Part shown: piece after piece, positions 38,479-47,085 of the stretch | Layout: each line of letters begins with the position of its first letter | Numbering within the stretch: position 1 is the first letter of the stretch | Origin: Symbiodinium natans | Lineage: Eukaryota > Sar > Dinophyceae > Suessiales > Symbiodiniaceae | Length of the DNA: 64,000 bases | Reading direction: 5' to 3' | Assembly (NCBI GenBank): GCA_905221605.1 | Contig: CAJNDS010002392.1 | Coordinates: forward strand, 1 to 64,000 | The notes under the pieces: model-generated | Told to the model about the DNA's origin: nothing | Database searches by the model: none | The model's input: only the letters and a program-made list of their open reading frames with translations | Position numbers and translations under genes: made by a program

Positions 38479-38564
38479 GCCCTGCCCAAGCCCTTAAGCC
38501 TTCTACAGTGCTACAGCTAAGTCTCAACCCTTAATCCCTAAGCCCGTAGCCCCTATAGTTCCAG

Positions 38565-38765
38565 TTTGCCTTGGACCCCTAAGGTTGTACCCTTGGGCTC
38601 TAAGGGAATATAAGGGCCACAAACCCTAAACCCTAAACCCTAAACCCTAAACCCTAAACCCTAAACCCTAAACCCTAAACCCTAAACCCTAAACCCTAAA
38701 CCCTAAACCCCAACCCTAAACCCTAAACCCTTGAGGGGTACAAGCTTAGGGGCCACGAGCCTTGA
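38565..38765. mobile_element. foldback element carrying a telomeric array in its loop
   Basis: CCCCTAAGGTTGTACCC at the left and GGGGTACAAGCTTAGGGG at the right are inverted repeats. About 15 CCCTAAA units (38620-38728) lie between them. Confidence 0.65.
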
Positions 38766-38869
38766 TTTTCCGGGTCTATCTAAGGCCGGATCCATGGGGC
38801 CCCTAGCATGATCCCTTATCCTTGTTTATAGGGGTCCGATGTGTGGGCCTTTCCTACAAGCACATGCAT

Positions 38870-39020
38870 GTAACCCTAAAACCTAAACCCTAAACCCTAA
38901 ACCCTAAACCCTAAACCCTAAACCCTAAACCCTAAACCCTAAACCCTAAACCTAAACCCTAAACCCTAAACCCTAAACCCGAAACCCTAAACCCGAAACC
39001 TTACACCCTAAACCCTAAAT
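38870..39020. repeat. telomere-type array, C-rich
   Basis: About 20 CCCTAAA units. Confidence 0.95.
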
Positions 39021-39044
39021 ACTTGGGGAACCCTAGAGTCGAGA

Positions 39045-39200
39045 GAGGGCTTCTAGGCATTCCCAGGACCCAGCGTAGGCCCCGAATTCCCTTTTTCTAG
39101 GGTTTAGGGTTTAGGGTTTAGGGTTTAGGGGTTCCCTGTAGAAGCCCCTTTAAGCCCCGAAAAGGGCACCCTTGTCAAGCCTAGCTTGCTCTTGGGGCTA
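39045..39200. mobile_element. family C foldback carrying TTTAGGG in its loop
   Basis: CAGCGTAGGCCCCGAATTCC and GAAAAGGGCACCCTTGTCAA flank a 40-bp TTTAGGG array. Confidence 0.6.
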
Positions 39201-39418
39201 GATTCTGGTTTACATGGCTTGAAGGCCTAGACCCTAAACCACTTTGGCTTTGGGGTTTAGGGTTTAGGGTTTAGGGTTTCGGGTTTAGGGTTTAGGGGCT
39301 TGGCTTGAGAGGCTTAACAGGTTTTGGGGAGCTTACAGGGTGGCCTAAGGGGGCTTCTAGGGGGTTATAGGAGCTGTGTGAATTTTGAGGGTTTATGGCC
39401 ATAGAGTTCATGGTTCAG

Positions 39419-39519
39419 GTCCGCTGCCTCAATCCCAGAACGTGGACCCAGAGTGACAGAGAGCGTGGGTTTCTTTGTCTCTTTGAGGGGGGGGGAAGTT
39501 CCCTTGCAAATCCCTTTTT
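39419..39519 (+). CDS. exon-like island
   Basis: VRCLNPRTWTQSDRERGFLC then LFEG, after a GGTTCAG|G acceptor. 3' end unclear. Confidence 0.4.
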
Positions 39520-39580
39520 AAACCCTAAACCCTAAACCCTAAACCCTAAACCCTAAACCCTAAACCCTAAACCCTAAACC
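39520..39580. repeat. telomere-type array, C-rich
   Basis: About nine CCCTAAA units. Confidence 0.95.
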
Positions 39581-39623
39581 CTTGTTCCCATGCGACCCTC
39601 GGAGTCCTACAAGCTCGCACCAG

Positions 39624-39689
39624 GCCGACGTACTCCTTGCGCTGGCTACGCACCAGCTCTGCCCCATCACGCTTCTGGAGGACGCCTAA
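39624..39689 (+). CDS. exon-like island with stop
   Basis: ADVLLALATHQLCPITLLED then A and TAA. Acceptor GCACCAG|G. Other + frames are open but less protein-like. Confidence 0.45.
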   Translation, partial: ADVLLALATHQLCPITLLEDA

Positions 39690-39766
39690 GAGACGGGGTT
39701 AGGGTTTAGGGTAGAGGGTTTAGGGTTTAGGGTTTAGGATTCAGGGAATAAGTACGAAGAGTCTTC

Positions 39767-39838
39767 TCTCATGGTCCCGTTAAAATTCTGCAATAAAAAC
39801 CCCAAAACCCTATTCTAATTATTAAGGCCCCTATATGA
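39767..39838. mobile_element. family A foldback, short
   Basis: AACCCTATTCTAATTATTAA and GGCCCCTATATG resemble the 35040 copy. Confidence 0.5.
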
Positions 39839-39999
39839 AACCCTGAGCCCGAAACCCCTTACCTTAGGAATACTTGGGAATAGTTCTTACTGTTTGGGTA
39901 CTATAGTTCCTAAGAAACAGCTAAAAGTACAATTTTTGCCATGGCTCCAAGTTCCGTATAGTTACACTTGGAAGCTCTCTTGACTTCGTCTCTGCTCAG

Positions 40000-40066
40000 C
40001 ATCCCCCTTGAAAACCCTGCGACAATCCCCAGAACTCACCTTACTCACCCTTTCGTATCTGACTAA
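40000..40066 (+). CDS. exon-like island with stop
   Basis: IPLENPATIPRTHLTHPFVS then D and TAA. Acceptor TCTCTGCTCAG. Confidence 0.4.
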
Positions 40067-40361
40067 AGCGCCTGACTCTAACGGATTGAAGGTTTAAGGC
40101 TCTAGGGTTTAAAGGTTTTTCAGTAGGGTCTAGGGTCTACAGTTTAGGGTTTAGAGTTTCCGTATTACACAGGTAGGCAGCCGACGCCTGAATCCAACAC
40201 ACCAAGCCCTTAACCTTCTTGAACCCTAAAGGTTTTGTTGTTTAGGGTTTGGTTCCCCAAACCCTCAAGATAGGGTCCTTCAGGGAGGGGGTTCATGGGG
40301 GCTTTGGTACCTGGGGAACCTTGGGGGAGCTCAGGGAGGTTTAGGGAGTAGTGGGGAGTGC

Positions 40362-40420
40362 TGTTTAGGGTTTAGGGTTTAGGGTTTAGGGTTTAGGGTT
40401 TAGGGTTTAGGGTTTAGGGA
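40362..40420. repeat. telomere-type array, G-rich
   Basis: Eight TTTAGGG units. Confidence 0.95.
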
Positions 40421-40467
40421 ACCTTGGGTTACAAACCCCCCCCATGTCCTCCATGAACCCCCTCCCA

Positions 40468-40533
40468 GACAGCATCCTTAGGAGTTGCAAGCTTGCTTGC
40501 CCCGCGTTGCGGCGGAGATGCAGCCGGATGAGG
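40468..40533 (+). CDS. exon-like island, frame ambiguous
   Basis: Two good + readings: DSILRSCKLACPALRRRCSR, or TASLGVASLLAPRCGGDAAG with TGA. Ends at a G-rich array (40535-40595). Confidence 0.35.
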
Positions 40534-40680
40534 TTCAGGGTTTAGGGTTTCGGGTTTCGGGTTTAGGGTTTAGGGTTTAGGGTTCAGGGTAGAGGGTTCA
40601 GGGTTGGAAATTTCCGGGGCCTGCATGGTTCTCTGCTGTAGGGGGATGGAGTAGCAAAACGGGCTCATAATTCATTGCAG

Positions 40681-40750
40681 CCCCGATGACTTTCAACGTC
40701 AGGGGCCTCAGGCTTATAATCCAAAGCCCTACAGCAAGCCTTTTCTCTAA
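40681..40750 (+). CDS. exon-like island with stop
   Basis: PDDFQRQGPQAYNPKPYSKP then FL and TAA. Acceptor TTCATTGCAG. Confidence 0.45.
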
Positions 40751-40764
40751 GAAATGCTCAACGC

Positions 40765-40860
40765 ACCCCTTGGGCATACCCTTAAAAGAAATTAAGGGGT
40801 ATGGTAGTATCCTTGCTTTTTTAGGTTAAGGGGTATGGGTTTGGGGTATGTTGAATTATT
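40765..40860. other. foldback-like sequence
   Basis: GGGCATACCCTTAAAAGAAA pairs with AGGTTAAGGGGTATG motifs. Possible MITE relic. Confidence 0.35.
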
Positions 40861-40906
40861 CTTAGATTTTCGGTTTTGGGACGTGGGAGGTGAGGTGGAA
40901 ATTCAG

Positions 40907-40997
40907 GTTTGCGGTGCCCAAGAAGATGCCCGAGACCCCAAAGCTCGACCAACCTAACCCCCCAAAAAGATCCAAACGACTAAGCCCGAAACCCTAA
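40907..40997 (+). CDS. exon-like island
   Basis: FAVPKKMPETPKLDQPNPPK then RSKRLSPKP and TAA. Acceptor AAATTCAG|G. The tail may be intronic. Confidence 0.4.
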
Positions 40998-41058
40998 GAG
41001 GCCCTAAACTCTAAGCCCCAAACCCAAAGCCTCAAACCCCAAACCCCGTTCGTTTTAG

Positions 41059-41096
41059 GCTGGGATCCCTTCCAGAAAGCAACTTTTCTCTCCAAG
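41059..41096 (+). CDS. short exon-like island
   Basis: AGIPSRKQLFSP between CGTTTTAG|G and AAG|GTTTCT. Confidence 0.45.
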
Positions 41097-41274
41097 GTTT
41101 CTGGGGAACCCAGCGATAGCCCTAGAAACCGCCTAGAAAGCCTTAACCCTGCCAAGCCCCAAACCCCTAAAGTACCCTCTAAGCGTCAAGTTCTACAGTT
41201 CAAAGCCCGTAAACCCGAAGCCCCGAGCCCTAGGCCCTAATCCCTAAGCCCTAAGTCCTAAACGGTTCTGGCAG

Positions 41275-42123
41275 GCACTTACAGCGAGCTGGTCTCTCGC
41301 GGCCTTGCTCTTTTCGCGGGCAGGCCGGGTTGGGGTTTGGGGTTTGGGGTTTGGGGTTTGGGGTTTGGGGTTTGGGGTTTGGGGTTTGGGGTTTGGGGTT
41401 TAGGGTTTCGGGCTTCGGGTTTAGGGTTTAGGGTTCAGGGTGCACTATGGCTACGGGTCTGCTGAGCGCTGTGGTGTGAAGACACGCTTCGGAAGGACGA
41501 CCGTTGGGTTTACAAGCGCTGGATGGTGTCCGCCCAAGCCCTTGGGGCAGACGACCCCCGTTGCCCATACCCTAAACCCTAAACCCTAAACCCTAAACCC
41601 TGAACCCTGAACCCTGAACCCTAAACCCTAAACCCACTGGAGCAGGCTCGGCCACTGATCCTTAGGGAGGGCATGATCACGCGATTCCATGCCGCGCAGA
41701 AATTGCAGGAAAATCCCACAAAGACACAGGCCGTCATCCTTGACATCAGGCTACGCAACGAGGAGGCGATCAAGCTTGTGGGGCCCGCTCGAGGTGTGCA
41801 GAGGACTAGTGGCTCTCCAAGCTTCCTAGGGTTTAGGGTTTAGGGTTTAGGGTTTAGGGTTTAGGAATACAGCTCCTCGACTGCGCGCTTTGTACAAGGA
41901 AAGGGTAGAAGAGCACTTGCTACAAGGAGACTCAACGATAGGCTGCGGATGCGACGTTTGCCTCCTGTTGCAGGAGCAGTTTGTAAGGTTCCACGTGCTT
42001 CCATGTTTCCTACGATTAAGGTGGCGGCTGCTTGCACATACAATACAACGCCGCCCAAATGCACCTACCTCGGCATATGACATGCTTCCTCATGGCGCTG
42101 GGTTGCGTGGGGATGCGTGGTGA
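41275..42123 (+). CDS. multi-exon 3' part of a gene, unknown protein
   Basis: Exons: 41275-41328 (TYSELVSRGLALFAGRP), 41467 to about 41570 (LWCEDTLRKDDRWVYKRWMV, SAQALGADDP), about 41640-41830 (EQARPLILREGMITRFHAAQ, KTQAVILDIRLRNEEAIKLV), 41865-42123 (NTAPRLRALYKERVEEHLLQ, GDSTIGCGCDVCLLLQEQF, stop TGA). Phases match at 41328/41467 and 41830/41865. The two flanking introns are G-rich telomere-like (138 bp) and pure TTTAGGG (34 bp). The third intron is C-rich (41575-41635), and its exact edges are uncertain. The Cys-rich GCGCDVC could bind metal. Family not recognised. Confidence 0.6.
41329..41442. repeat. variant array (GGGGTTT)n
   Basis: About ten GGGGTTT units, then TTTAGGG/TTTCGGG. Starts at the exon donor GTTTGG. 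Confidence 0.95.
41575..41635. repeat. telomere-type array, C-rich
   Basis: About eight CCCTAAA/CCCTGAA units. Confidence 0.95.
41831..41864 (+). other. 34-nt all-telomeric intron candidate
   Basis: GTTTAGG repeated, ending TTTAG. Left in place it gives a TAG stop. Removing it joins ..CTAGG to GAATAC.. and keeps an 85-codon downstream frame open. Confidence 0.5.
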
Positions 42124-42154
42124 AGGACCCAATTTTTTTAGCTCTTCTGTGGTT

Positions 42155-42182
42155 GCGCGGGGGGGGGGGGGGGGGGGGGGAG
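42155..42182. repeat. poly-G run
   Basis: About 22 G. Confidence 0.95.
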
Positions 42183-42430
42183 GGGGGTAAATCACAAGCC
42201 CAAAGCACTGGGCCCTAAAGCCTGTGTCCTAAGCACCCGAAACCTTACATCCTAAATCTCACGGCCTAGAATCCTACATCCGAAGTTCCAGCTAGGAACA
42301 TTTATACACTGCCTATCCTTCGCCCACAGATACTTAAGCCGAAATGGTTTCTCTTGGTAGCTGAGTGGTACTGAACCCGAACACTAAACGTCACTAAACC
42401 CCAAGCCGACCCTTCCCCCCCCCCCCTCGG
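42183..42430. other. unique and degenerate sequence, no gene
   Basis: No supported feature. A tRNA D-arm-like stretch near 42355 was rejected. Confidence 0.4.
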
Positions 42431-42437
42431 GTGGGAG

Positions 42438-42628
42438 GCGTCCTGCCCGCGCTGGTGGAACGCGCCCTGGAAGGCGAACTTGGCGTGGCCGAGGCCGCGG
42501 CCCGAGAGGGATTTAGGGTTTAGGGTTGAGGCGTCAGCGTCTACATTTCCCTACGATATAAGTGTGATGAGGTTAAGGTTTGTTGTGCCCCTAACGAAGA
42601 AGTATATATTGCAAGGTGGGGAGGGTAG
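42438..42628 (+). CDS. coding island split by 21 nt of telomere repeat
   Basis: First part VLPALVERALEGELGVAEAA to ARE, high GC3. After the 21-nt insert, VSVYISLRYKCDEVKVCCAP then NEEVYIARWGG and TAG. A donor AAG|GTGGGG at 42616 may come before the stop. Acceptor GGGAG|G. Family unknown. Confidence 0.5.
42510..42530 (+). other. 21-nt telomere-like insert in coding sequence
   Basis: GATTTAGGGTTTAGGGTTGAG: three 7-bp units with GA at the start and AG at the end. A multiple of both 3 and 7. Unspliced, it introduces TAG. Removed, the frame continues. Confidence 0.45.
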
Positions 42629-42639
42629 TATGACCATCC

Positions 42640-42872
42640 TAAACATTCTCATAGCTCTGCTCCTGCGCCCCCGCTACTTGTATCTCGTTGATTCTCGAGT
42701 CGCTCTCGGAGCTTTTGCCAAAGGCAGAGCGGCCCCGCCCTCAACGCCGAACTGTCTCAGTCTCCGACCGCCGCTTTGCGGCTCCCTGACTCCTCCCGCC
42801 AATCCCGCCGACGATCCAACGCGGGGCTGTCGCCTCCGCAAAGCATCAAACGTCGCCTTGGGAGGTCTGTAG
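42640..42872 (+). mobile_element. retroelement RNase H-like remnant
   Basis: One open + frame: ILNILIALLLRPRYLYLVDS, RVALGAFAKGRAAP, then NPADDPTRGCRLRKASN. The DSRVALGA-AKGRSSS-like segment followed by NPAD-PTRG matches the layout of RNase H-type domains I know from dinoflagellate retroelements. The expected hydrophobic middle is shortened and Pro-rich, so this is probably decayed. Ends TAG. Confidence 0.55.
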
Positions 42873-43062
42873 CACACTTAGGAATATTCTTTTACCTTTG
42901 TAAACCCAAGGGAATATATAAAAATGTATTTTTATTAAGGTTCTAAGGGGAGTATAAAGGTGACCTGATTGCTTTCTCAACGCTTTTCTGGGAAAGCGAC
43001 GGCCTCTAACACTGAACAGCTCCGCGGACAGCTCGGACCCAGAGTGGGGCCTGATTCCCCGA
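42873..43062. other. unique sequence, weak exon candidate
   Basis: Near 43019, LRGQLGPRVGPDSPI follows CTGAACAG, but two frames compete. Not called. Confidence 0.3.
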
Positions 43063-43063
43063 T

Positions 43064-43130
43064 AGGGTTTAGGGTTTAGGGTTTGGGGTTTGGGGTTTGG
43101 GGTTTAGGGTTCGGTTTGGGGTTTAGGGTG
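43064..43130. repeat. G-rich telomere-like array
   Basis: TTTAGGG and TTTGGGG units. Confidence 0.85.
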
Positions 43131-43419
43131 ACCTAGAGTAGGCCCTTATTCCCGTTTGTTAGAGAACGAAATGTGTTGGAAGGTCCCGGGTAGGGTGTTC
43201 TTTTTGGGGAGATTCGGTTTTAAGGTGCATGGGTCCCATAGAGTCAATAGCTGTTTCAAGGTTGTTTTCAGGGTTTATCTTGACAAGGCTTCCAGGGTCT
43301 AGGGAGGCTGTAGGTTTGTTAATCATGCAGGGTTTTGAAAGGGTCTTCTAACTCGACAGTAAGGGTTTGTAGAGTTTGGTTGTTTACAGTTTCAAGATTG
43401 TATTTCGGCTTTACGGCAG

Positions 43420-43457
43420 CACGATGCCAAGACCCTGCGAAAGTCGAAGCTCCTGGG
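43420..43457 (+). CDS. short exon-like island
   Basis: HDAKTLRKSKLL between TTTACGGCAG and GG|GTTTAG. Confidence 0.45.
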
Positions 43458-43480
43458 GTTTAGTTTTCATTTCCCTTACT

Positions 43481-43582
43481 GGAAGGTTCATGGGTACTCA
43501 GAAGTGGGGTTATAAGTTATAAGTACCTTGATTAACGTTATAGTATAGGTTACCTTACTTATAACCCTACTTTGCTTCCCTT
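43481..43582. mobile_element. GGTTCATGG-family foldback, degenerate right end
   Basis: GGAAGGTTCATGGGTACTCA at the left, with internal match to 44071 (GGGGTTATAAGTTATAAGTA-like). Confidence 0.65.
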
Positions 43583-43743
43583 GCTGCTAAATTGTGGAAA
43601 CCTGTTTCTAACTACTTTTGGAAAAAGTGGAGAGGCACCCCGAACCTACCCCTTAACCCTAAACCCCTCAACCTCAAGCCATGAGCTCTAAACCCCAGCT
43701 GAACCCAAAACCTTAAACTACACCCTAAACCCAAAACCCCAAG

Positions 43744-43812
43744 CAGCAACACGTGGAGCAGGCGCGCCAGCTTCGGCAAATCGCCCTCTCGCTGCGGCGG
43801 GGAGACCCGAGG
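43744..43812 (+). CDS. exon-like island, 23 codons
   Basis: QQHVEQARQLRQIALSLRRG then DPR, phase 0 at both ends. Acceptor CCCCAAG, donor AGG|GTGCTA. Confidence 0.5.
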
Positions 43813-43824
43813 GTGCTACTTTGG

Positions 43825-43935
43825 GTTTAGGGTTCAGGGTTCAGGGTTTGGGGTGTAGGGTTTAGGGTTTAGGGTTTGGGGTTTAGGGTTTGGGGTTTAG
43901 GGTTTGGGGTTTGGGGTTTAGGGTTTGGGGGGGGG
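43825..43935. repeat. G-rich array (TTTAGGG/TTTGGGG)
   Basis: About 14 units, then a G run. Confidence 0.9.
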
Positions 43936-44070
43936 GGCTTAGGGGGCTTCAGGGGTTTAGGGGGTTCGGAGGTCAGGGTTCTAGGGGTGTAGGGTTTCGA
44001 GTTGAGGGCCGTTAAATGCCCTGACATTCAGGGTTCCAGGGCTTCGGGTTTCTATGTAGTGTGGACCTCA

Positions 44071-44188
44071 CTTGAAGGTTCATGGGTATTTAACAAGTGG
44101 GGTTAGAAGTACCTTAAGTAAGGGTATAACGTAGGTTAGCTTACTTATAACTTATAACCTTACTTAAAGCTACTCATGAACCTTCAAG
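44071..44188. mobile_element. GGTTCATGG-family foldback, full copy
   Basis: CTTGAAGGTTCATGGGTA and TACTCATGAACCTTCAAG as inverted ends (16 of 18 match). 17 bp upstream of the next exon's start. Confidence 0.85.
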
Positions 44189-44204
44189 CACGCACACAAC
44201 ACAG

Positions 44205-44468
44205 ATGGGTGTCCGAAGCGCTGCAAGGGATTTCACCAAGACACGCTCGGGCATGGCAGATTGTTGGCAGCGTCTTCGTACTCGTTCAGGGCGGGCAACC
44301 AAAAAAACCCTCCTCATGGGCCAGGGCGTTAGCCTGGCAATCCGTATGAAGTTTGCTAGGCACGCGAAGTCGAGCATAAGAGCCCATCATGCGTTTGCCC
44401 GCTTAACAACTGCTGATGTGCGCCGGTACCTGCTCGTGAAGAAATCAAAGTGGCCGCCTCTGTTCAAG
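44205..44468 (+). CDS. 88-codon exon starting with ATG, unknown protein
   Basis: MGVRSAARDFTKTRSGMADC, WQRLRTRSGRATKKTLLMGQ, KFARHAKSSIRAHHAFARLT, DVRRYLLVKKSKWPPLFK. The donor AAG|GCAAGT is an ideal GC-type site. Very basic. An AG precedes the ATG, so this may be an internal exon. Family unknown. Confidence 0.55.
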
Positions 44469-44489
44469 GCAAGTGTCCCAGCGCCGGAT

Positions 44490-44870
44490 CCGGAAACCCT
44501 GAACCCTAGACCCTAAACCCTAAATAATCCCTCAACCCTAAACCCTCAACACCCCAAGCATGCCCTAAACTCGAAAACCCCGAAGGCCCATCCACCCTAA
44601 AGCCAGAGACAGTAAAACCATGAGTCCTAACCCTTAAACCTAAATCCAGGTACCCTATACCAAAATACCCCGGAACCCAGGAAACCTGAGCTAAGCCCTA
44701 AACCCATGTTCTCATAAACCCACTGACCCATGTCCCTAAACTCCTTAATCCCCACACCCCCAAAGCCTAAACCCCACCATCCCCAAACCCCAAAGTCCAA
44801 GACCCAAAATTCTTTAAACGCGACAAAACCCTAAAGCCACGCACCCTACATCCTAAACCCTCAAGAACCC
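44490..44870. other. degenerate C-rich sequence, no gene
   Basis: CCCTAAA-like text with many substitutions. No exon seen. Confidence 0.5.
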
Positions 44871-45000
44871 TAAACCCCAAATGCCTCAACCCTAAACCCT
44901 AAACCTAAACGCTAAACCCTAAACCCTAAACCCTAAACCCTATACCCTAAACCCACGACCCTAAACCCTATACCCTATACCCCATACCCTAAACCCTAAA
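44870..45000. repeat. C-rich telomere-like array
   Basis: CCCTAAA and CCCTATA units. Confidence 0.85.
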
Positions 45001-45018
45001 ATTGTCAAATCATGGCAG

Positions 45019-45393
45019 GCTGGAGGATGGCGCGGAGGAGGCCTTCAAATCCCAGGCGGAAATTTGGGTTTAGGGTTTTGGGGTTTCGGGTTTAGGGTTT
45101 AGGGTTTAGGGCTTAGGGCTTTGGGGTTTCATGTTCAGGGTTTGGGGTCGTATGTTTCGAGTTTATCATGTGCGTAAGAACCCCCAGAGAATAATAATCC
45201 CCATACTGCCCTCATAGGGAAGAATCTTGCTTTGTTATGTTATTATATTTTCTATTTCTTGTGTGGGGGGGGGGGGGTTCTTAAGCAATCCGTAGTTTAG
45301 GGTTTAGGGTTTAGGATGCACCCTATAGGGGACTGTACAAACTCTACGTCCACATCCACCAACTTGGGGGATTCGATTTATTTTTTGAACGGC
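45019..45393 (+). CDS. two exons including an ARID/BRIGHT-like segment
   Basis: Exon 45019-45067 (LEDGAEEAFKSQAEIW, acceptor ATGGCAG|G, donor TGG|GTTTAG) joins in phase to 45315-45393 (DAPYRGLYKLYVHIHQLGGF then DLFFER, acceptor TTTAG|G, donor C|GTGAAC). LYKLY-V-x-x-x-GGF matches the ARID core LDLYKLYxxVxxxGGF. ARID domains bind DNA in chromatin regulators. Only about 30 residues of the domain are seen, so this is tentative. Intron 45068-45314 contains a foldback. Confidence 0.5.
45174..45284. mobile_element. foldback element in ARID-like intron
   Basis: TAAGAACCCCC and GGGGGTTCTTA as inverted ends, AT-rich loop and a poly-G run. Confidence 0.65.
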
Positions 45394-45394
45394 G

Positions 45395-46015
45395 TGAACC
45401 CTAAACCCTAGAACCTACACCCTAAACCCTAGGCACTAAACCCCTAAACCTTAAACCCCAAACCCTAAACCCTAAACCAGAAGCCGTTAAGCCCCTAAAC
45501 CCTAAACCGCCCCTCGGTGAAGACGCAGCTCTGCGCCAAGAGCCTTGTTGCGGCCCAGCGGTTTGGGGTTGGGCTTCATGGGCTTTAGGCTTCATGCTTT
45601 GTAGGGTTCACGAGGTTTAGGGTTCATGGGGTTTAGGGCTTAGGGTTAGGGTATAGGAGTTTAAGGATTTAGGGCTTAGGGTTTAGGGTTTGGGTTTAGG
45701 GTATGGGGCATAGGGCCGCTTCGGGCTGCTTAGGGTTTCGGGATACGTAGGGTTGCATGGACCACATGGAAAATTTTGAGCACGTCCACCATTCTTATAA
45801 CCTTAAATACACCTTCCGATGAACCTTAAACTACCAAAGATCAGAACGACAGATGGTTTTGTACAGGACAAAGGAATCTGGAACATTCTTAGGGATCTTG
45901 TTAAAACAAAACATGCTGCTCTTAAATCCCCATCGTAAGAATCCTTAGCCCGAAGCCTACAGTCCCTCAACCCACAACAACCCAGAAGTCCCTCACACAA
46001 AATTGAACAAGCCTA
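45395..46015. other. mixed sequence, weak exon candidate
   Basis: KTQLCAKSLVAAQR before GTTTGG at about 45500-45555 is a possible exon. 45720-46000 has overlapping frames on both strands. None firmly supported. Confidence 0.3.
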
Positions 46016-46079
46016 AGGGTTTAGGGTTTAGGGTTTAGGGTTCAGGGGTTCAGGGGTTTAGGGCTTTAGGGGGAGACAG

Positions 46080-46143
46080 GCGCCTGCTACCTGGAATCGT
46101 CTCCAGGAGTGAATGCCCCAGCGACCCTCGGGTGGCCCTTACG
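46080..46143 (+). CDS. exon-like island
   Basis: RLLPGIVSRSECPSDPRVAL then T, between GAGACAG|G and ACG|GTTTCG. Confidence 0.45.
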
Positions 46144-46345
46144 GTTTCGGGGTTTAGGGGTTTATGGTTTAGGGGTTTAGGGGTTTTAGGGGTTTAGGGG
46201 TTTAGGGGTTTAGGGTTTACGGTTTAGGGGTTTAGGGGTTTAGGGGTTTTGGGGTTTAGGGGTTTAGGGGTTTAGGGGTTTAGGGGTTTAGGGGTTTAGG
46301 GGTTTAGAGGTTTAGGGGTTTAGGGGTTTAGGGTTTAGGGTGCGT
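46144..46345. repeat. variant array (TTTAGGGG)n
   Basis: About 23 copies of an 8-bp unit with an extra G: the complement of the 11.3-kb CCCCTAAA array. Confidence 0.95.
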
Positions 46346-46359
46346 AGGGTTGAGGGCTT

Positions 46360-46585
46360 TTCGGAGCTTAGGGACTTGGGTAGCCCCTGAGGGATACAGG
46401 TTAGGGACTTAGTGGCTCAGGGAACTAGGGTTCATTGTTGAGGGCTGAGGGTTTGTTTTGGGGGTCTGGCTTTATAGATTTTTTTTGGGGTGCATAGGGT
46501 TGAAAGGGTTTGATAGGGTTTAACAGCGTAGTATGGGGATTAGCAGGGTCTAAGGGGGCTTAATGTCTTAGGGTAATTTCATGGG
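46360..46585. other. G/T-rich degenerate sequence, no gene
   Basis: Decayed telomere-like text. Confidence 0.5.
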
Positions 46586-46587
46586 CC

Positions 46588-46656
46588 TAAACCCTAAACC
46601 CTAAACCCTAAACCCTAAACCCTAAACCCTAAACCCTAAACCCTAAACCCTAAACC
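46588..46656. repeat. telomere-type array, C-rich
   Basis: Ten CCCTAAA units. Confidence 0.95.
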
Positions 46657-46661
46657 CTTCC

Positions 46662-46760
46662 TTTTAAAGGGGTTCCGAAGTATCGGCCCGGGGGTTTTAA
46701 GGGGTATGTAAGGGGCATGGACTAGGTAGGTCCCCCTTTTAAGGGCCCTTCAGATTCATA
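46662..46760. mobile_element. foldback-like element
   Basis: CCTTTTAAAGGGGTT and CCCCCTTTTAAGGGCCC are inverted. Confidence 0.45.
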
Positions 46761-47085
46761 TGATGGGGCCATGCAAGTACCCTAAGATGAGAGGGTTCCA
46801 TGTTGTGTGGATTTAAGACCCTGCACCCTAAACCCTAACCCCTAAACCCTAAACCCTGGTAGTTTTGTCGTGAGTGTATTTAGAAGGTTTGGTACATAGA
46901 GTTATTCCCTTTGATGTTGGGTTGGCTTCCCTGATTTGGGGTTTAGGGTTTACGGCTTTTACACGTTTGATCCTAAGCTACTCTGACTAGGGATGCAAAA
47001 GAGGATCTCCCCAACATGAACCCTAAGAGTCTAAGACTTAGGGTCTACCGTTTAGGGTTTTGGGCTTTAGAGTTTTGGGCTTTAG

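Noticed and set aside
41275-41328. GTYSELVSRG resembling the motif after Walker B in ABC transporters
   Set aside because: The downstream in-phase exons (CEDTLRKDDRWVYKRWM and so on) do not look like an ABC protein, so the short match is probably chance.
42340-42400. tRNA-like D-arm text GGTAGCTGAGTGGTA
   Set aside because: No matching acceptor stem, anticodon arm or TTC box in the following 60 bases.
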